The notes under the pieces are model-generated. The model did not search any database. It was not told where the DNA came from and saw nothing but the letters and a program-made list of their open reading frames with translations. The position numbers and the translations under genes are program-made. A DNA stretch of 64,000 nt from Pseudozyma flocculosa PF-1 (taxonomy: Eukaryota; Basidiomycota; Ustilaginomycetes; Ustilaginales; Ustilaginaceae): contig NW_006920878.1 in the NCBI RefSeq assembly GCF_000417875.1, positions 491,880 through 555,879 of the forward strand. Reading direction: 5' to 3'. Positions 23,196-33,241 of this stretch are shown in pieces. Every line of letters starts with the position of its first letter. Positions within the stretch are counted from its first letter, which is position 1.

Positions 23196-25696
23196 TTATC
23201 CCCAGGCCTCGTCCCGCCTCCGCTGAACCTCGTCTTCGAGCTGCGTGCCCAGCTTCCAGCTGTCGGCGAGCTCGTGCTTGGCGATGCTGCCGCTCTGCCC
23301 CTCTGGGCCGTCCCACGCCGTGCTCATCATCGACGGCTCCGACGAGTGCCAGCTGACGTCGCGGACCGTGCAGACGTTGGACACGTCGCGGCCTCGCCGC
23401 GAGGGCGGCGTTGTCGTCGCCGCCGCCGCCGCTGCTGCTCCAGCCGCCGAGGGCCGGAGGCGCATCCCGCCCGCGCCCGTCCGCCGCAGCGCACGGTGAG
23501 CCGTCCAGGGGTAGGCCGGGGCCGAAGGGTCGGCGGCCCTCTGGTCGTTGTCATCGTCGACCAGCTCGTCGTCGTCCTCGTCCATGGCATCGCCGTCCTC
23601 GTCCTCGCCGATGCCCATGTAGCGCTTCCAGCCCATGTGGCGGTCGTCCTTGACGGCGTAGAGGGGCCGCGCCTTGCCCCGCTCGAGCACCTGGACCACC
23701 TGGCCCTCGAGGTTCCAGATGTGGATGCGGCCGTCGGCGCTGCCGCTGTAGACGTAGCGCTGGCCCGTGGTGGCGGCGGGCGAAAAGTGGCAGCGGATGA
23801 GCGTCTTGAGCACGGCGTGGCCGCGGAACGTCATGACCGAACAGTCCTGCGGGTGCTGCTGGAAGCGCGGCGGGCGGTAGTACATGTTGCGGTAATCCCA
23901 ATTCCGCAGGCCGTAGTCGCGCTTGGCCATCGACTCGAACGTGGCCGACGAGTGCATGCGGCGCAGGTCCCACAGCTTGAGCGACTGGTCCTTGCCGTTG
24001 GAGATGCAGTAGCGGCCGTCGCCCTTTGGCGAGACGTACGTGATGCCCTCGGTGTGGCCCGTGAAGACGCCCGCAGGCTTGCCGCCGGAGAGCGAACGCC
24101 GATCCCTGTTGCGCGATGGAGAAGAGAGACAGGGACGGCAAAGGGTCAGTTTGTCGACTCGCGCTGGGTCGTCTCGGTAGAGACACCGGCCTTGACGAGG
24201 CGCGAGCCGCTCTGCAGCCGCGAAGGCGCCCTCGGACACTCACCATACCTTGACGAACGAGTCGTCGCTGCCGCTGATGAGCACGTTGGACGAGGCCGAG
24301 TCGGCAAAAGCGACGCCGTTGACGTCGTCCGAGTGGCCCTCGACTCGGAGCACGCGCCGCCGCGCCTCGATGTCGTAGACGTAGATGTCGCCAAAGTGGG
24401 CGCCTGCAACGATCTCGCGCGAGTCGCCAGAGAAGCGGATCGACCAGATCTATCGTCCGTGGGCGTGGTCGAGGAGGATGACGGAGGGCAGAGGTCGTGC
24501 AGAGGTCAGAAAGCGAAGCATCGCATCAGCAAGGACGTGCACATTCGAACGGGGCCTCGGATCCTCACCGCACTACGCCACCTCACCCCGATGTCGTCGT
24601 CGCCCGAGTTGCTAAAGTCGAGCATGACCTGGTCATCGCTGTGCGAGGTGCCGCCGCCCTCTGGCGAAAAGTGCTGCCGCGTCGGCACGAGGTGAACAAA
24701 GGGCGTGATGGACGAGTAGATCATCCACTGATTGTCGGGCGACAGGTTGGCGTCGGTGATGGTCCAGTTGCCCTGACGCCCCTGGATGCTCTTGATCATC
24801 TTCAGCGAGGTATACTGCGTGGTGCCGAAGGAGCCGTAGTAGTACGAGCGCCGGATGCGCTGCGGGCCATCGTCGTAGACCTGAACGTTGCGCGGGCCGG
24901 AGACGGTCGTGTCGTAGACCTGGTTGCCGGAGCAGTGGTGAACGATGACGCCGAAAGCGAGGAAGCCGCGTGTCGGTCAGCATCAGGGGAACCGCTAGCA
25001 ATGCACCGCCCTGGCCATCACGCCAGGCTTGGCTCGGCTCGCCCTCACTCACGTGGACTTTGAAGTCTTGCGAGCAGGTGTAGAAGAACGACGAGTCTTG
25101 CGAGTACTGCCCGCAGTAGACGCGTGCCGGGTACTTTGCCACGACTGTGCCGTTGGTGTTCGGGATAAAGGACTGTCGCCGGCGAGGGCGAGGGCAGGCA
25201 TAGTCGTGAGCGGGCTGGCCCTTCGTTTGCCCTTGCAAGAGCCGACGCCGGGATCACTCACCTCGCCAATGTCCGACTTGGGCACCCGACGGCGCGCGTG
25301 CTTGCGGCGGTGTATGAGGTCGACGAGGTTGTCCGACTCCTTGAAAGCACTTGGAGGCGCACCCGGTGGCCGTCGGGGCACTTTGCCGAATTCGCCGCCG
25401 TAGAGGAGCTCCTGACCAGCGCGGATCGGCTCGTCGACCGGGTCCCAGAAGTTCGACATCTGGTGGTTGCGCGAGATGCCGTACCAGTCGCGCTCCTCTT
25501 CGTCGTCGTCGTCATCGTCCCCACCCCGTCTGCGCCCCTGCCGGTGACGGCGGAGACGAGCAAGCGCTGGAGGCTGGCGAGGCCGATGCTGTTTAAGGCG
25601 CGGGCGGTGCGGCTGGTGGCCTCGCCATCGGCGTTGGCGGCACTCTGGGACAGGTGGGCGCGCAGCAGCTCCTGGATGTCGATGGTGCCGTCATCT

Positions 25697-25729
<33 letters not shown>

Positions 25730-26055
25730 TCGTCCTCGAGCATCAGCTGGTCCCCGTCGTCTCCATCGTCGGCGAACTCGATGATGAGGTTGCCGCTTTG
25801 GAGGTCTTCGTCGTCCTCTTCTGGGTCGTAGTCGTCGTCGTCGTCATCATCATCATCGTCGTCGTCGTCTTGGTCGTCCTCATCTCCGTAGAGGTCGTCG
25901 TTGTCGATTGCCTGGTTGAGACGGCGGATACGATCGGCGGCCTCTTCTTGCTTGGCCAGGTCCTCGAGCTGCTCCTGCATCCAGGCCTCCTCTTCCGAGT
26001 CGGTGAGTTGGTCGTCGTCGGCCACCCTGCGCCGTGATGAGGGTTGATCGGACAT
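23196..26055 (-). CDS. WD40 protein of the DCAF11/WDR23 (LEC14B) family
   Basis: Family members are substrate receptors of CUL4-DDB1 ubiquitin ligases; in animals WDR23 controls the Nrf2/SKN-1 stress factor. Exons: 25262-26055, 25053-25172, 24587-24919, 24244-24449 and 23196-24105, about 787 residues. The N-terminus is very acidic, with two long aspartate runs. Family blocks follow: RDWYGISRNHQMSNFWDP, GEFGKVPRRPPG, then WD40 repeats with VYCGQYSQDSSFFYTCSQD, GNWTITDANLSPDNQWMIY, AGAHFGDIYVYDIEARRRV and SLSGGKPAGVFTGHTEGITY. SNGKDQSLKLWDLRRM follows, then a YRPPRFQQHPQDCSVMTFRG block. All introns are GT-AG and in phase. Exon 1, however, changes frame near 25516-25524 in a GGGGTGGGG run (minus strand): one missing G there would give a continuous reading frame through RDWYG. 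See findings. Confidence 0.9.
25690..25860. repeat. GAC/CGT triplet repeats encoding polyaspartate
   Basis: Two runs of CGT triplets (about 25697-25730 and 25828-25869) encode aspartate tracts of about 12-13 residues in the acidic N-terminal part of the WDR23-like protein. Such tracts are prone to length change. Confidence 0.85.
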
Positions 26056-26760
26056 GGGGCCGGGTGCTGGCAGAGGGGAGGGAGGGAGCGGCGGGACGCG
26101 GCGGGCAGAGCAGTGGGGCGGGTGGTCGATGCAGCCTAGTTCGGCCCGGCGCACTGGGCGAAGGCGTGCGGTTCTTCCTCGGAGCGAGGTGAGCGGTCAA
26201 GACGAGTCGGGTGTGCGTCCGACAAGAAGTGCTCAGTCGTGCCGTCGAGGGTATCACGATGGCAGGAGGAGAGCGGGAGGATGTGGGGTACTACTACTAC
26301 CCTCTGGACGGTGGCGGTGGTGGACTGAAGCCAAGGACCGCCCCGCCATGGCCCGCCGGGTCAAGAGGCAGCCAGGCCAGGCCGTGCATGTGGAGGCAGC
26401 CAGGGCCCGGAGATGTGCTTAGCAGCGAGCGCCGGGCGACACGGGCCACCGCTACCTAGCCAGACGGCTGACACAAGAACCACGCCTCCCTCTCTCTCTT
26501 TGTGCCAGCACCTGCCGCAACCCTCTTGCCCCCGATGGCCCACCCCGATCCTCGATCCAGCCCGCGCCGACGTAGTCAACCTGACGCCTCAAGGGGTTCC
26601 TCAATTCAATGGCACGGCTCTACATCGTCTAGTGGCTCTTGTACTGCAACAGCTAGCCCTTCTGCGAGGCCAGCCCGGGCCGGTCAGCGCAGCCCAGCCC
26701 AGCGTGGATGGACTGTGCCTTTGTCTGGGAGCCGTGACGGCCGAGCTCCCACCGGCAGCC
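26056..26760. promoter_or_regulatory. Promoter of the WDR23-like gene and 3' end of the aminopeptidase gene
   Basis: About 700 bases between two tandem minus-strand genes. A GCCAGGCCAGGCC cluster near 26370-26390 echoes motifs seen in other upstream regions. The 26500-26920 plus-strand frames overlap the last aminopeptidase exon and are shadows. Confidence 0.4.
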
Positions 26761-28388
26761 TCACTGGGCCCAACCGCCGAGCTCGACGGCAAAGGCGGTC
26801 GAGAGCCGCACAAACTGCAGCAGGTGGCGGAAAGAGTACTCGGGAATGTCAAAGACGTCGCCCGTCGTGTGGATCCTGCGCAGGTTGCTGTTCTCGTACG
26901 TGCTGCAGGGAGCGGTAGTTACGGATGAGGGGGGTAAACACGGGCAAACACCGAGGCGATACAGCAGTCAGCGAGCCGATCCCGCACCATGCCCAAGCCA
27001 ACCCTCGAGGCGACCCGTCGCGACGACGCGATACTCACGCCTCAATGGCAGACGCAGACGGCGCGCCGATCTTGGACCACGACGCATGGTCGCTGGCGGC
27101 GTAGCCAATCTTGGTCTCGACCGGCGGAATGTCGAGGTAGGCCTTGACCAGGCGCGTCACAAAGGCGGCCAGAGGCGCAGAGACAAAGTCGCTCACGATG
27201 CCCACTACCTCATCAGTGCCGGCCTTGACAAACGCAGTCACTGTGGGGCGCGACGTGTGTGGGTGTGTGAGAGAGAGAGGGAGAGGGAGAGTCGCAGCGC
27301 GCATATCACGGTCAGCGACTGATGGCCCTCTGAGCGACCGCAATCGCAGGTGCGCCGCACACGCTTTCAATGCACGGCACTCACTGTCCTGCTGGAGCAT
27401 GGCCTTGACTTTGCGGCCCTCCTGCTCGTACGAGGCGGCCACGGCCTGGCTACCAAGCAGGCCCCCCTCCTCTGCCGAGTACCAGTGCCACTCGACGTCG
27501 GTCTCGGGGTGCCAGCCGGCCTCCAGCAGCACGCGGAGGGCCTCGACAATCGTCACGGTGCCCGAGCCGTCGTCGTCGGCGCCGGGCGCAGCAAAGAAGG
27601 GGAAGAAGTTGGTGCTGTCCTGGTGCGCACCGAGGATCGTGACGCCCTCGGACTGCGAGAGCGAGGCGTTGCGGCCGGGCACATGGAGGATGATCGAGTT
27701 CTGGCCCCAGGCGTGCTCAAACTCCCGGACGGTGATGTTGGCGTGCGAGCCGATCGTCTGCGCAGGGGAAACGAAATCGACGGACGAGGCGACGGTGCCG
27801 ACATCGGTCAGCAGTCTGCACGGGATCGCGTGCTCAGATTGGTCAAGAGACGATCGACTGCCTACTCACCTCTTTGACCTTGCTGAGCAGCCACTTTTGG
27901 CTCTGCTTGCCCGTCTCGCTCTTGTAGTAGCGCGTGTGGAAGCCGGTAAAGGCCTTGAGGTTCTCTCGCGGGCCCTTGTCGCTGATGCCCTTGAAGACGG
28001 GCTTGAGCTGCTTGTCGAATCGGACGTGCTCTGGGAACGTGGGCTCCTTGGCGGCGTCCAGGCGCTGGGCCGAGAGGAGGCCGAGTTGGGGGTGGTCGGT
28101 GAGGTCCATAAAGGACTGGCCGCGGTAGAAGAGAAGGTGCTTGCCCAGCTCGTTGGTCCAGTAGGGCTCGGCATCGTGCGCGGTCTGGACCAGGCGGGGT
28201 TCAAAGAGCGACGACAGAGGCTGGAGGAGGCGGTTGGTGAGGCGCGAAAAGGGGGTGGCTGACTCTATGTCGAGCGTCGACAGTGAGGGGCCGGACGAGG
28301 GCGGGGCAAAGAAGCTCTGCATGGGGAGGGCAGATGCGGCGCTGCTGGCCAGCAGGGCCGCAGTCAGGGCGGTCGAGTGGAGCTTCAT
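26761..28388 (-). CDS. Secreted M28 family leucine aminopeptidase
   Basis: A zinc exopeptidase that removes N-terminal residues from peptides outside the cell (M28E, LAP1-like). Four exons: 27870-28388, 27385-27757, 27039-27240 and 26761-26902, all joins in phase, giving 411 residues, normal for the family. A signal peptide is evident (MKLHSTALTAALLASSAASA), followed by a propeptide-like region with LTDHPQLGLLSAQRLDAAK. Metal and catalytic motifs: ILGAHQDS (His218), PGADDDGSG (234-236), YSAEEGGLLGS (Glu269/270), GIVSDFVS, KIGYAASDHASW, and NLRRIHTTGD with the last histidine ligand. The protein ends FAVELGGWAQ at a TGA (26761-26763). The start is fixed by the signal peptide. Confidence 0.94.
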
Positions 28389-28836
28389 CCTGTGTGTGCT
28401 AGGTTGGCGCCAAGGGGGGAGCGAGGTGAGAGAGGGCGGGAGAGGTGAAGGTGATGGCTGCTAGGATGAGAGAGGGAAGCGACGTGCCAATGGACCAGAG
28501 ATGGAGGGATGATGGCAAGGAGTGGCTTGGATGGCGAGGATGGGATAGGAGGCGGGGGGCAAGGGCAGCACCGCCCTGTGTCGGGCCTCGTTGCCCCCCT
28601 CACGCGCTGACGACTGCCGAAGGCACACGAGGGGGATAGGGNNNNNNNNNNNNNNNNNNNNCCCTCTCTCTCTGGCCTCCGCGATACACGCTCTCTCGCA
28701 CCCACTCGCTCTGCCAGGCCCACATCGTTCACACCGATGGACGCAGCCCAACGACGGAAGCTCTACGCTCTTGGGGATTGGTATAGCAGAAGACTCGATT
28801 GATCCCTTGCCCTGCTCCTCGACCGCGCTCCTTCCG
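28389..28836. promoter_or_regulatory. Aminopeptidase promoter region with a 20-base N gap
   Basis: About 450 bases between the aminopeptidase ATG and the LTV1 stop, both on the minus strand. It contains the N run at 28642-28661. Purine/pyrimidine-asymmetric sequence (GAGAGGG) flanks the aminopeptidase start. No gene was seen. Confidence 0.45.
28642..28661. other. Assembly gap, 20 N
   Basis: Twenty unresolved bases flanked by GGGATAGGG and CCCTCTCTCTC. The low-complexity flanks suggest a sequencing or assembly drop-out in a simple repeat. No coding sequence is interrupted. Confidence 0.98.
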
Positions 28837-31158
28837 TCAGACCAGGCGCATGCCGCTGGGCCCGCCCTCGGCCGCCTTTCTGCCGCTCTCGGCCCTGGCC
28901 TGCAGCTTGCGCTCGTGGGCAAACACCTTTTTCGTCTGCGACTTTTGCGTCCGCCTCGACTGCTTGGCCGCCTTGACCGCCGCCTTGCGCGCCTTCTTCT
29001 CCTCCTTGGTCTCGTGCCGGTCCCGCGCCACCGTCACCCCGCCGCCGTAATGGCCGCCCGCACCCTCGGTCGCGTCGCTGTCGAAGCCGTCGTCGTCGTC
29101 GTCATCGCCCTCCTGTTCGCCCGCAGTGTCGTCTCCGCTGTCCGGTCCGTCCGCCTTGACATCGTCGTCGGCGGCCGCCGCCACCGCCGCCGCCTCACCG
29201 GCCCCTGCCTCTGCATCTGCCTCTGCCTTGGCCTTGGCCTTGGTCTTGCTGTTGCGCGGCTTCGAGTAGCCGACAATCTCGGGGAAGCCCGTGCGCGGGT
29301 TGACTCGGATCTTTGGCAACCGCTCGTCGTCGTCGAGAAAGGCCGCCGCGTTGGGTCGCTGGCTGTACGACGACGTCAACGTGGCCCCGCTGCCCAACGG
29401 CCGGCCCGAGCCGCCGTTGGCAATCTTCTTGGGCAGCGCCGAGTTGCGGCCGGTGCCCACGACGCTCTCGCGCGCAGAGATGGTGCGCGGGTGGTTCTCC
29501 AGGTTGGTCTTGGTCGTCAGCACCGTCTCGACGTCCCACTTTTCCCGCTGCGCGCTCCGCGGCATCAGCGCCGGGTGGTTGTCGAGGTCGAGCTGGCCGT
29601 CGTCGTCGTCGCCGCTGTCGTAGTCGTCGTAGGCCCCCAGCGACTCTTCGGTGCCCTTGCCCACGTCCTTGTCCCGCCCCTCCCAGTCCTTGCCGTCGAT
29701 CCTCGCCGCGCCGAGGGCCTTACGCAGCAGGTCGAGCTTCTCGGCGCCCGTGGCATCCTTGGCGCCCAGGTTCTCCTTGAGGCGGCCCGCGATGACCTCG
29801 TACCGGTCCAGGAAGTCGTCCATGATGTTCTCAAAGTCCTCGCGCGACACCTCCTCCCCCTCCTCTCCCTCGCCCTCGTCATCGTCGTCGTCCTCATCCT
29901 CGAACTCGTCGGGCCCCATGGCCGAGAGGTTGTCAAGCGACGGGTCAAAGTCCTCGCGGATGCCGTAGAGGCGGCCGACCTTGTCGAAGCGGTCATCGAG
30001 GTCGGTCAGACCCTTGTTCCGCGACATCGACGAGCTCGTCATGCTCCACGCCGTGCTGCCCCCGCCGACGCTGCCGGCCCGGGTGCTCGCCGCCCTCCTC
30101 GCCATGGCCCCCGGCTTGCCCTTCTTGCCAAGGACGGAGCCGCCGGCCGTGTAGGCGGTGCCCGCTCGCGACGCTGGCGGGAGGCTGCGCAGCTGATCCC
30201 GGTCCTCGCCGTCGTCGCCGGCCTCGTCGTCTGACCCGGCATTGCCGGCCCGCGTCTTGGCCTTGGCGCCAGACTGCTGCGCTGCCAGGGCACGCTCCAT
30301 CTCCTGCGCCTTTTTGAACAGCGCCACTCTGGCCTCGAGGCTGAGCGACTCCTTGCCCTCGTCCTCGAGCTGCTGCTGTGCCCGCTGCGCCGGGTCCATC
30401 CAGATGGACTCGTCGCCCTCTGGTGGCAGCTCGCGCCACGCGTCGGCCTGGGCGTCGACCTCGCCGTCCCACTCGCCGCCCTTGGCGATGTCGGCGAAGA
30501 AGTCGTCCTCGAGGTCTCCGTCGACAAAGGCCTCGTCGTCGAGCGCCTCGAGCGCCTGCCGGAGATGCGGGTCCATGTCGGGCTGAAATCCCTGCAGCGA
30601 TGGCTCGACATTGAGGTGCGACGTGTAGGAGAAGGGCCTCTCCTCCTTTGACGCAAAGGCCGAGGCGGGGAGGCTGAGCTGCGGCTCGCCTCTTGGCCGA
30701 GACGAAGGACCCGGCGCTGCGCCGTCTTCTCCTTCCTTGAGGGCGAAGCCGTCGCCCTTTTGGCGCGGCGCCTTCTTTGGCGCTGCGGCGATGAGGATGG
30801 CCTCTGTGTCGTCCTGCTCGTCGACGCCGCCCCTCCTGCTGTTTTCCGAGTCCCTGATGGGTCGGAGGTGCTGCATGTAGTCGTACTCGGTGTCGTCATA
30901 GTATACGCCGTAGAGGGCGGCCTCGCCGACGTTGGTGCGGAGGGGCTTGCCGTCGTTGCCGTAGAGGATGCGCTCGTCCTGCTCGAGCTGGGCGCGCGTC
31001 TTGCCCTTGGAGTTTGGGGCGTTGACGGCCTTGAGGACGTGCTGGCCGGCATCCGGGTCGTTGATGAGCGGGTCGCGCTGGGAGCGGTGTACGACCTGGA
31101 AGTGCTGCGCCTTGTCGGACCGGAAGGCCGACTTGGCCTTTGTCTTCTTTGGCGGCAT
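28837..31158 (-). CDS. LTV1: Ribosome biogenesis factor Ltv1
   Basis: Ltv1 binds pre-40S particles near uS3 and is removed after casein-kinase phosphorylation during late 40S maturation. It is a single exon of 773 residues, longer than yeast Ltv1 (463). The start MPPKKTKAKSAFRSDKAQHF and the N-terminal blocks VYYDDTEYDYMQHLRPI and HLNVEPSLQGFQPDMDPHLR match the family. In the middle, DDEAFVDGDLEDDFFADIAK and a SREDFENIMDDFLDRYEV-like block are characteristic. The C-terminus is a basic helix (KEEKKARKAAVKAAKQSRR) ending near SGMRLV. Acidic and Ala/Gly-rich inserts explain the extra length. The upstream in-frame extension beyond 31158 has no family similarity, so the ATG at 31156-31158 was chosen. 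Confidence 0.93.
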   Translation of the reverse strand: MPPKKTKAKSAFRSDKAQHFQVVHRSQRDPLINDPDAGQHVLKAVNAPNSKGKTRAQLEQDERILYGNDGKPLRTNVGEAALYGVYYDDTEYDYMQHLRPIRDSENSRRGGVDEQDDTEAILIAAAPKKAPRQKGDGFALKEGEDGAAPGPSSRPRGEPQLSLPASAFASKEERPFSYTSHLNVEPSLQGFQPDMDPHLRQALEALDDEAFVDGDLEDDFFADIAKGGEWDGEVDAQADAWRELPPEGDESIWMDPAQRAQQQLEDEGKESLSLEARVALFKKAQEMERALAAQQSGAKAKTRAGNAGSDDEAGDDGEDRDQLRSLPPASRAGTAYTAGGSVLGKKGKPGAMARRAASTRAGSVGGGSTAWSMTSSSMSRNKGLTDLDDRFDKVGRLYGIREDFDPSLDNLSAMGPDEFEDEDDDDDEGEGEEGEEVSREDFENIMDDFLDRYEVIAGRLKENLGAKDATGAEKLDLLRKALGAARIDGKDWEGRDKDVGKGTEESLGAYDDYDSGDDDDGQLDLDNHPALMPRSAQREKWDVETVLTTKTNLENHPRTISARESVVGTGRNSALPKKIANGGSGRPLGSGATLTSSYSQRPNAAAFLDDDERLPKIRVNPRTGFPEIVGYSKPRNSKTKAKAKAEADAEAGAGEAAAVAAAADDDVKADGPDSGDDTAGEQEGDDDDDDGFDSDATEGAGGHYGGGVTVARDRHETKEEKKARKAAVKAAKQSRRTQKSQTKKVFAHERKLQARAESGRKAAEGGPSGMRLV

Positions 31159-31714
31159 CGCGATGGGTCGTGGGAGAGTGAGGGGGAGAGGGACGGGGAA
31201 AGAGGGAAAAGAAGCGGAGAGCGGTGCGAGTGTGCGCCGCTTCGAGGTTGCTGTGTTGCCCTCGTATACGAAGATGGAGGGGTGTCGTGTGCTAGAGAGA
31301 TGGGGATCGGGATCAAAGGATGGCAGCGGCGCAGCAACGATGGTGAGCGAGGGTAGCAAGCAAGCAGGCAAGCTGGCAAGCAACGACTCCTAGACTGTGG
31401 CCCACGTCGAGGCCAGCGACGCCCTCTTTTTCCAAAAATTTCTTCTTAGCGGGAGGGGGGGTGGGGGCTCGGCGCCATGAAAAAAAGTCTAGTGGCCAGG
31501 TCAAAGCGCAATACAAACGGTCCAGCCGGGTACGGTATTGCCCCATTGCAGCTTGGGCTCGAGGACCCTCCTCCACAGAGAGGCGGCCGCCGCCTTTGCA
31601 TGCCCTCACCCACCTCGACCACCACCACTCCTCACTCCCGGTCACCGATCCCCGTCAACGCCCATCCTCACCGCCACCCACGCTCTCACCGCACCCCATC
31701 GCCCCCTTTCGATC
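31159..31714. promoter_or_regulatory. Bidirectional promoter of LTV1 and CSL4
   Basis: About 560 bases separate the divergent ATGs of two RNA/ribosome-processing genes, so shared control is possible. A G-rich run near 31450-31470 (plus strand) and a CAAGCAAGCAGGCAAG run near 31357-31385 are the only notable patterns. Confidence 0.4.
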
Positions 31715-32714
31715 ATGGCCTCATCATCCACGACGACATCACAAGCGCTGCTGCTGCCGGGACAGCCGCTCTCGGTTTCAAAGACCACCACGCCCTCGCC
31801 CCAGCTCGGACCGGGCACTTATACCCGCGGCGACCACATCCTCTCGTCGCTCGTCGGCTACGAGCAGCGCACCGTACCAGCAGCACCATCCTCGTCGCTC
31901 CTCAAGGGAAAGGCAAAAGGCGCAGCAGCTCCTGCCGTTCAGGCCGCCACGCTCTCGGTCCATGGCGCAGAGAACAGTTTCGTCGTGCCGAGACCAGACA
32001 GCATCGTGAGTCGCTCCACTACGCCCCCCCCCCCCCCCCCCTCCGCGACCCTTAGAGGACCCCCTTGTCCCGCCTCCGATGACGACTCACCCGCCCGATG
32101 CTCTTCCCCCCCGCGTCTCCGCCTCTGCCGTCTCATCAGGTCATCGCCCGCGTCACACGAGTGACACCGCGCCAGGCCCACCTCTCGATCCTCATCGTCG
32201 ATGGCCAGCCGTGCGGCTCCTCATCCTCGACCTCATCCGCCTCGATCGCCACAGGGAGGGGCAACCATGCGGCCGGAGAGGGAGAGGGTACCGACTTCCA
32301 GGGTGTAGTGCGATCGCAGGATGTCCGCAACACGGAAAAGGACAAGGTCCGTCTGGGCGACTGCTTCCGACCCGGCGACATCGTCAGAGCCAGCGTGGTG
32401 AGCACCCTCGCGTCCCCTCCCCCAGTCCCCGGCGCCGCTAACGCTCGAGCTCACCCCCTGTGACCGTACAGATCTCGCTGGGAGATGCGAGGTCCTACTA
32501 CCTCTCGACGGCCGCCAACAACCTCGGCGTCATCTACGCCACCTCTTCCTCATCCTCGCTCGCAGGGACGCCCGGGGCGGGGGCGGCGGCGGCGAGCGGG
32601 CCTGGGTGGGAAGTGACGGGCAACCCGATGCAGCCCATTAGCTGGCAGGAACTGGTCGATCCCATCACGGGCGTCGTCGAAAAGCGCAAATGCGCAAAAC
32701 CCGACGGCATCTGA
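31715..32714 (+). CDS. CSL4: RNA exosome cap subunit Csl4
   Basis: Csl4 (EXOSC1) is one of the three S1/KH cap proteins of the RNA exosome, acting in nuclear and cytoplasmic RNA decay and processing. Three exons, 31715-32005, 32140-32397 and 32472-32714, all in phase 0, giving 263 residues. The N-terminal domain has LLPGQPLS and GPGTYTRGDHILSSLVG (family N-terminal fold). The S1 domain contains VIARVTRVTPRQAHLSILIV, GVVRSQDVRNTEKDKVRLGD and FRPGDIVRASVISLGDARS with YYLSTAANNLGV. The C-terminal zinc-ribbon-like part is reduced: ISWQELVDPITGVVEKRKCA retains one cysteine. Intron 1 contains an 18-base C homopolymer. Confidence 0.95.
32024..32041. repeat. Poly-C homopolymer, 18 bases
   Basis: An uninterrupted run of C inside intron 1 of CSL4, directly after the donor region. 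Length is likely variable or mis-called. Confidence 0.9.
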
Positions 32715-33241
32715 TCCTTTCTCCGGCCGCGTCGCCGCCGCGCCCCTGTCCCTTCCATCCTGCACGTGTCCCGCTTCACTTTCGTCGTCAATCCAGCATG
32801 ACCAGTGCAACGAGGGTTGCCGCCGCACGCCAATGGCCCGGACTGTGCTCGAGAGCCGACGACGCAAGTCGCCGCTTGCCTCATGCCCCAACTGGCGGGA
32901 CCTCGGTGCCTCCGTACACCGTCGCCCATCGATTTGACCCGCAGTGATCAGGCTGACGTCACAAAAGCGCCGCCACCGCGACTGGAACGAGCAGGTAAGC
33001 GGCAGGATGAGCAATTCCAGGTACAGAGATAGTCGAGTCGAGCAAGAGACGGGATCGAGGAGGGGGAAACGACGGGATCATCCGAGAAGCCGCGGCACGA
33101 CGCTCTGGGAATACAGCTGGCAAGCTCGAGCACGAGCACCAGCAGCTGGGACCACGGGATCATGGGGAGAAAGACCGGCAAGGGTTGGGCGGCAGTCGAG
33201 ACCTTCCTCAAGATCACAGATCCACACGCCGCGCGACACGA
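32715..33241. other. Convergent 3' region between CSL4 and the Sat4-type kinase
   Basis: About 530 bases between convergent stop codons. No gene or notable repeat was recognised. Confidence 0.5.

Noticed and set aside
22782..24695. 637-codon open frame on the plus strand
   Set aside because: Antisense shadow of the WD40 part of the WDR23-like gene; no conserved content.
28591..30234. 547-codon plus-strand frame crossing the N gap
   Set aside because: Antisense to LTV1 and spans the 20-base N run; Leu/Val/Arg-rich translation typical of a shadow.
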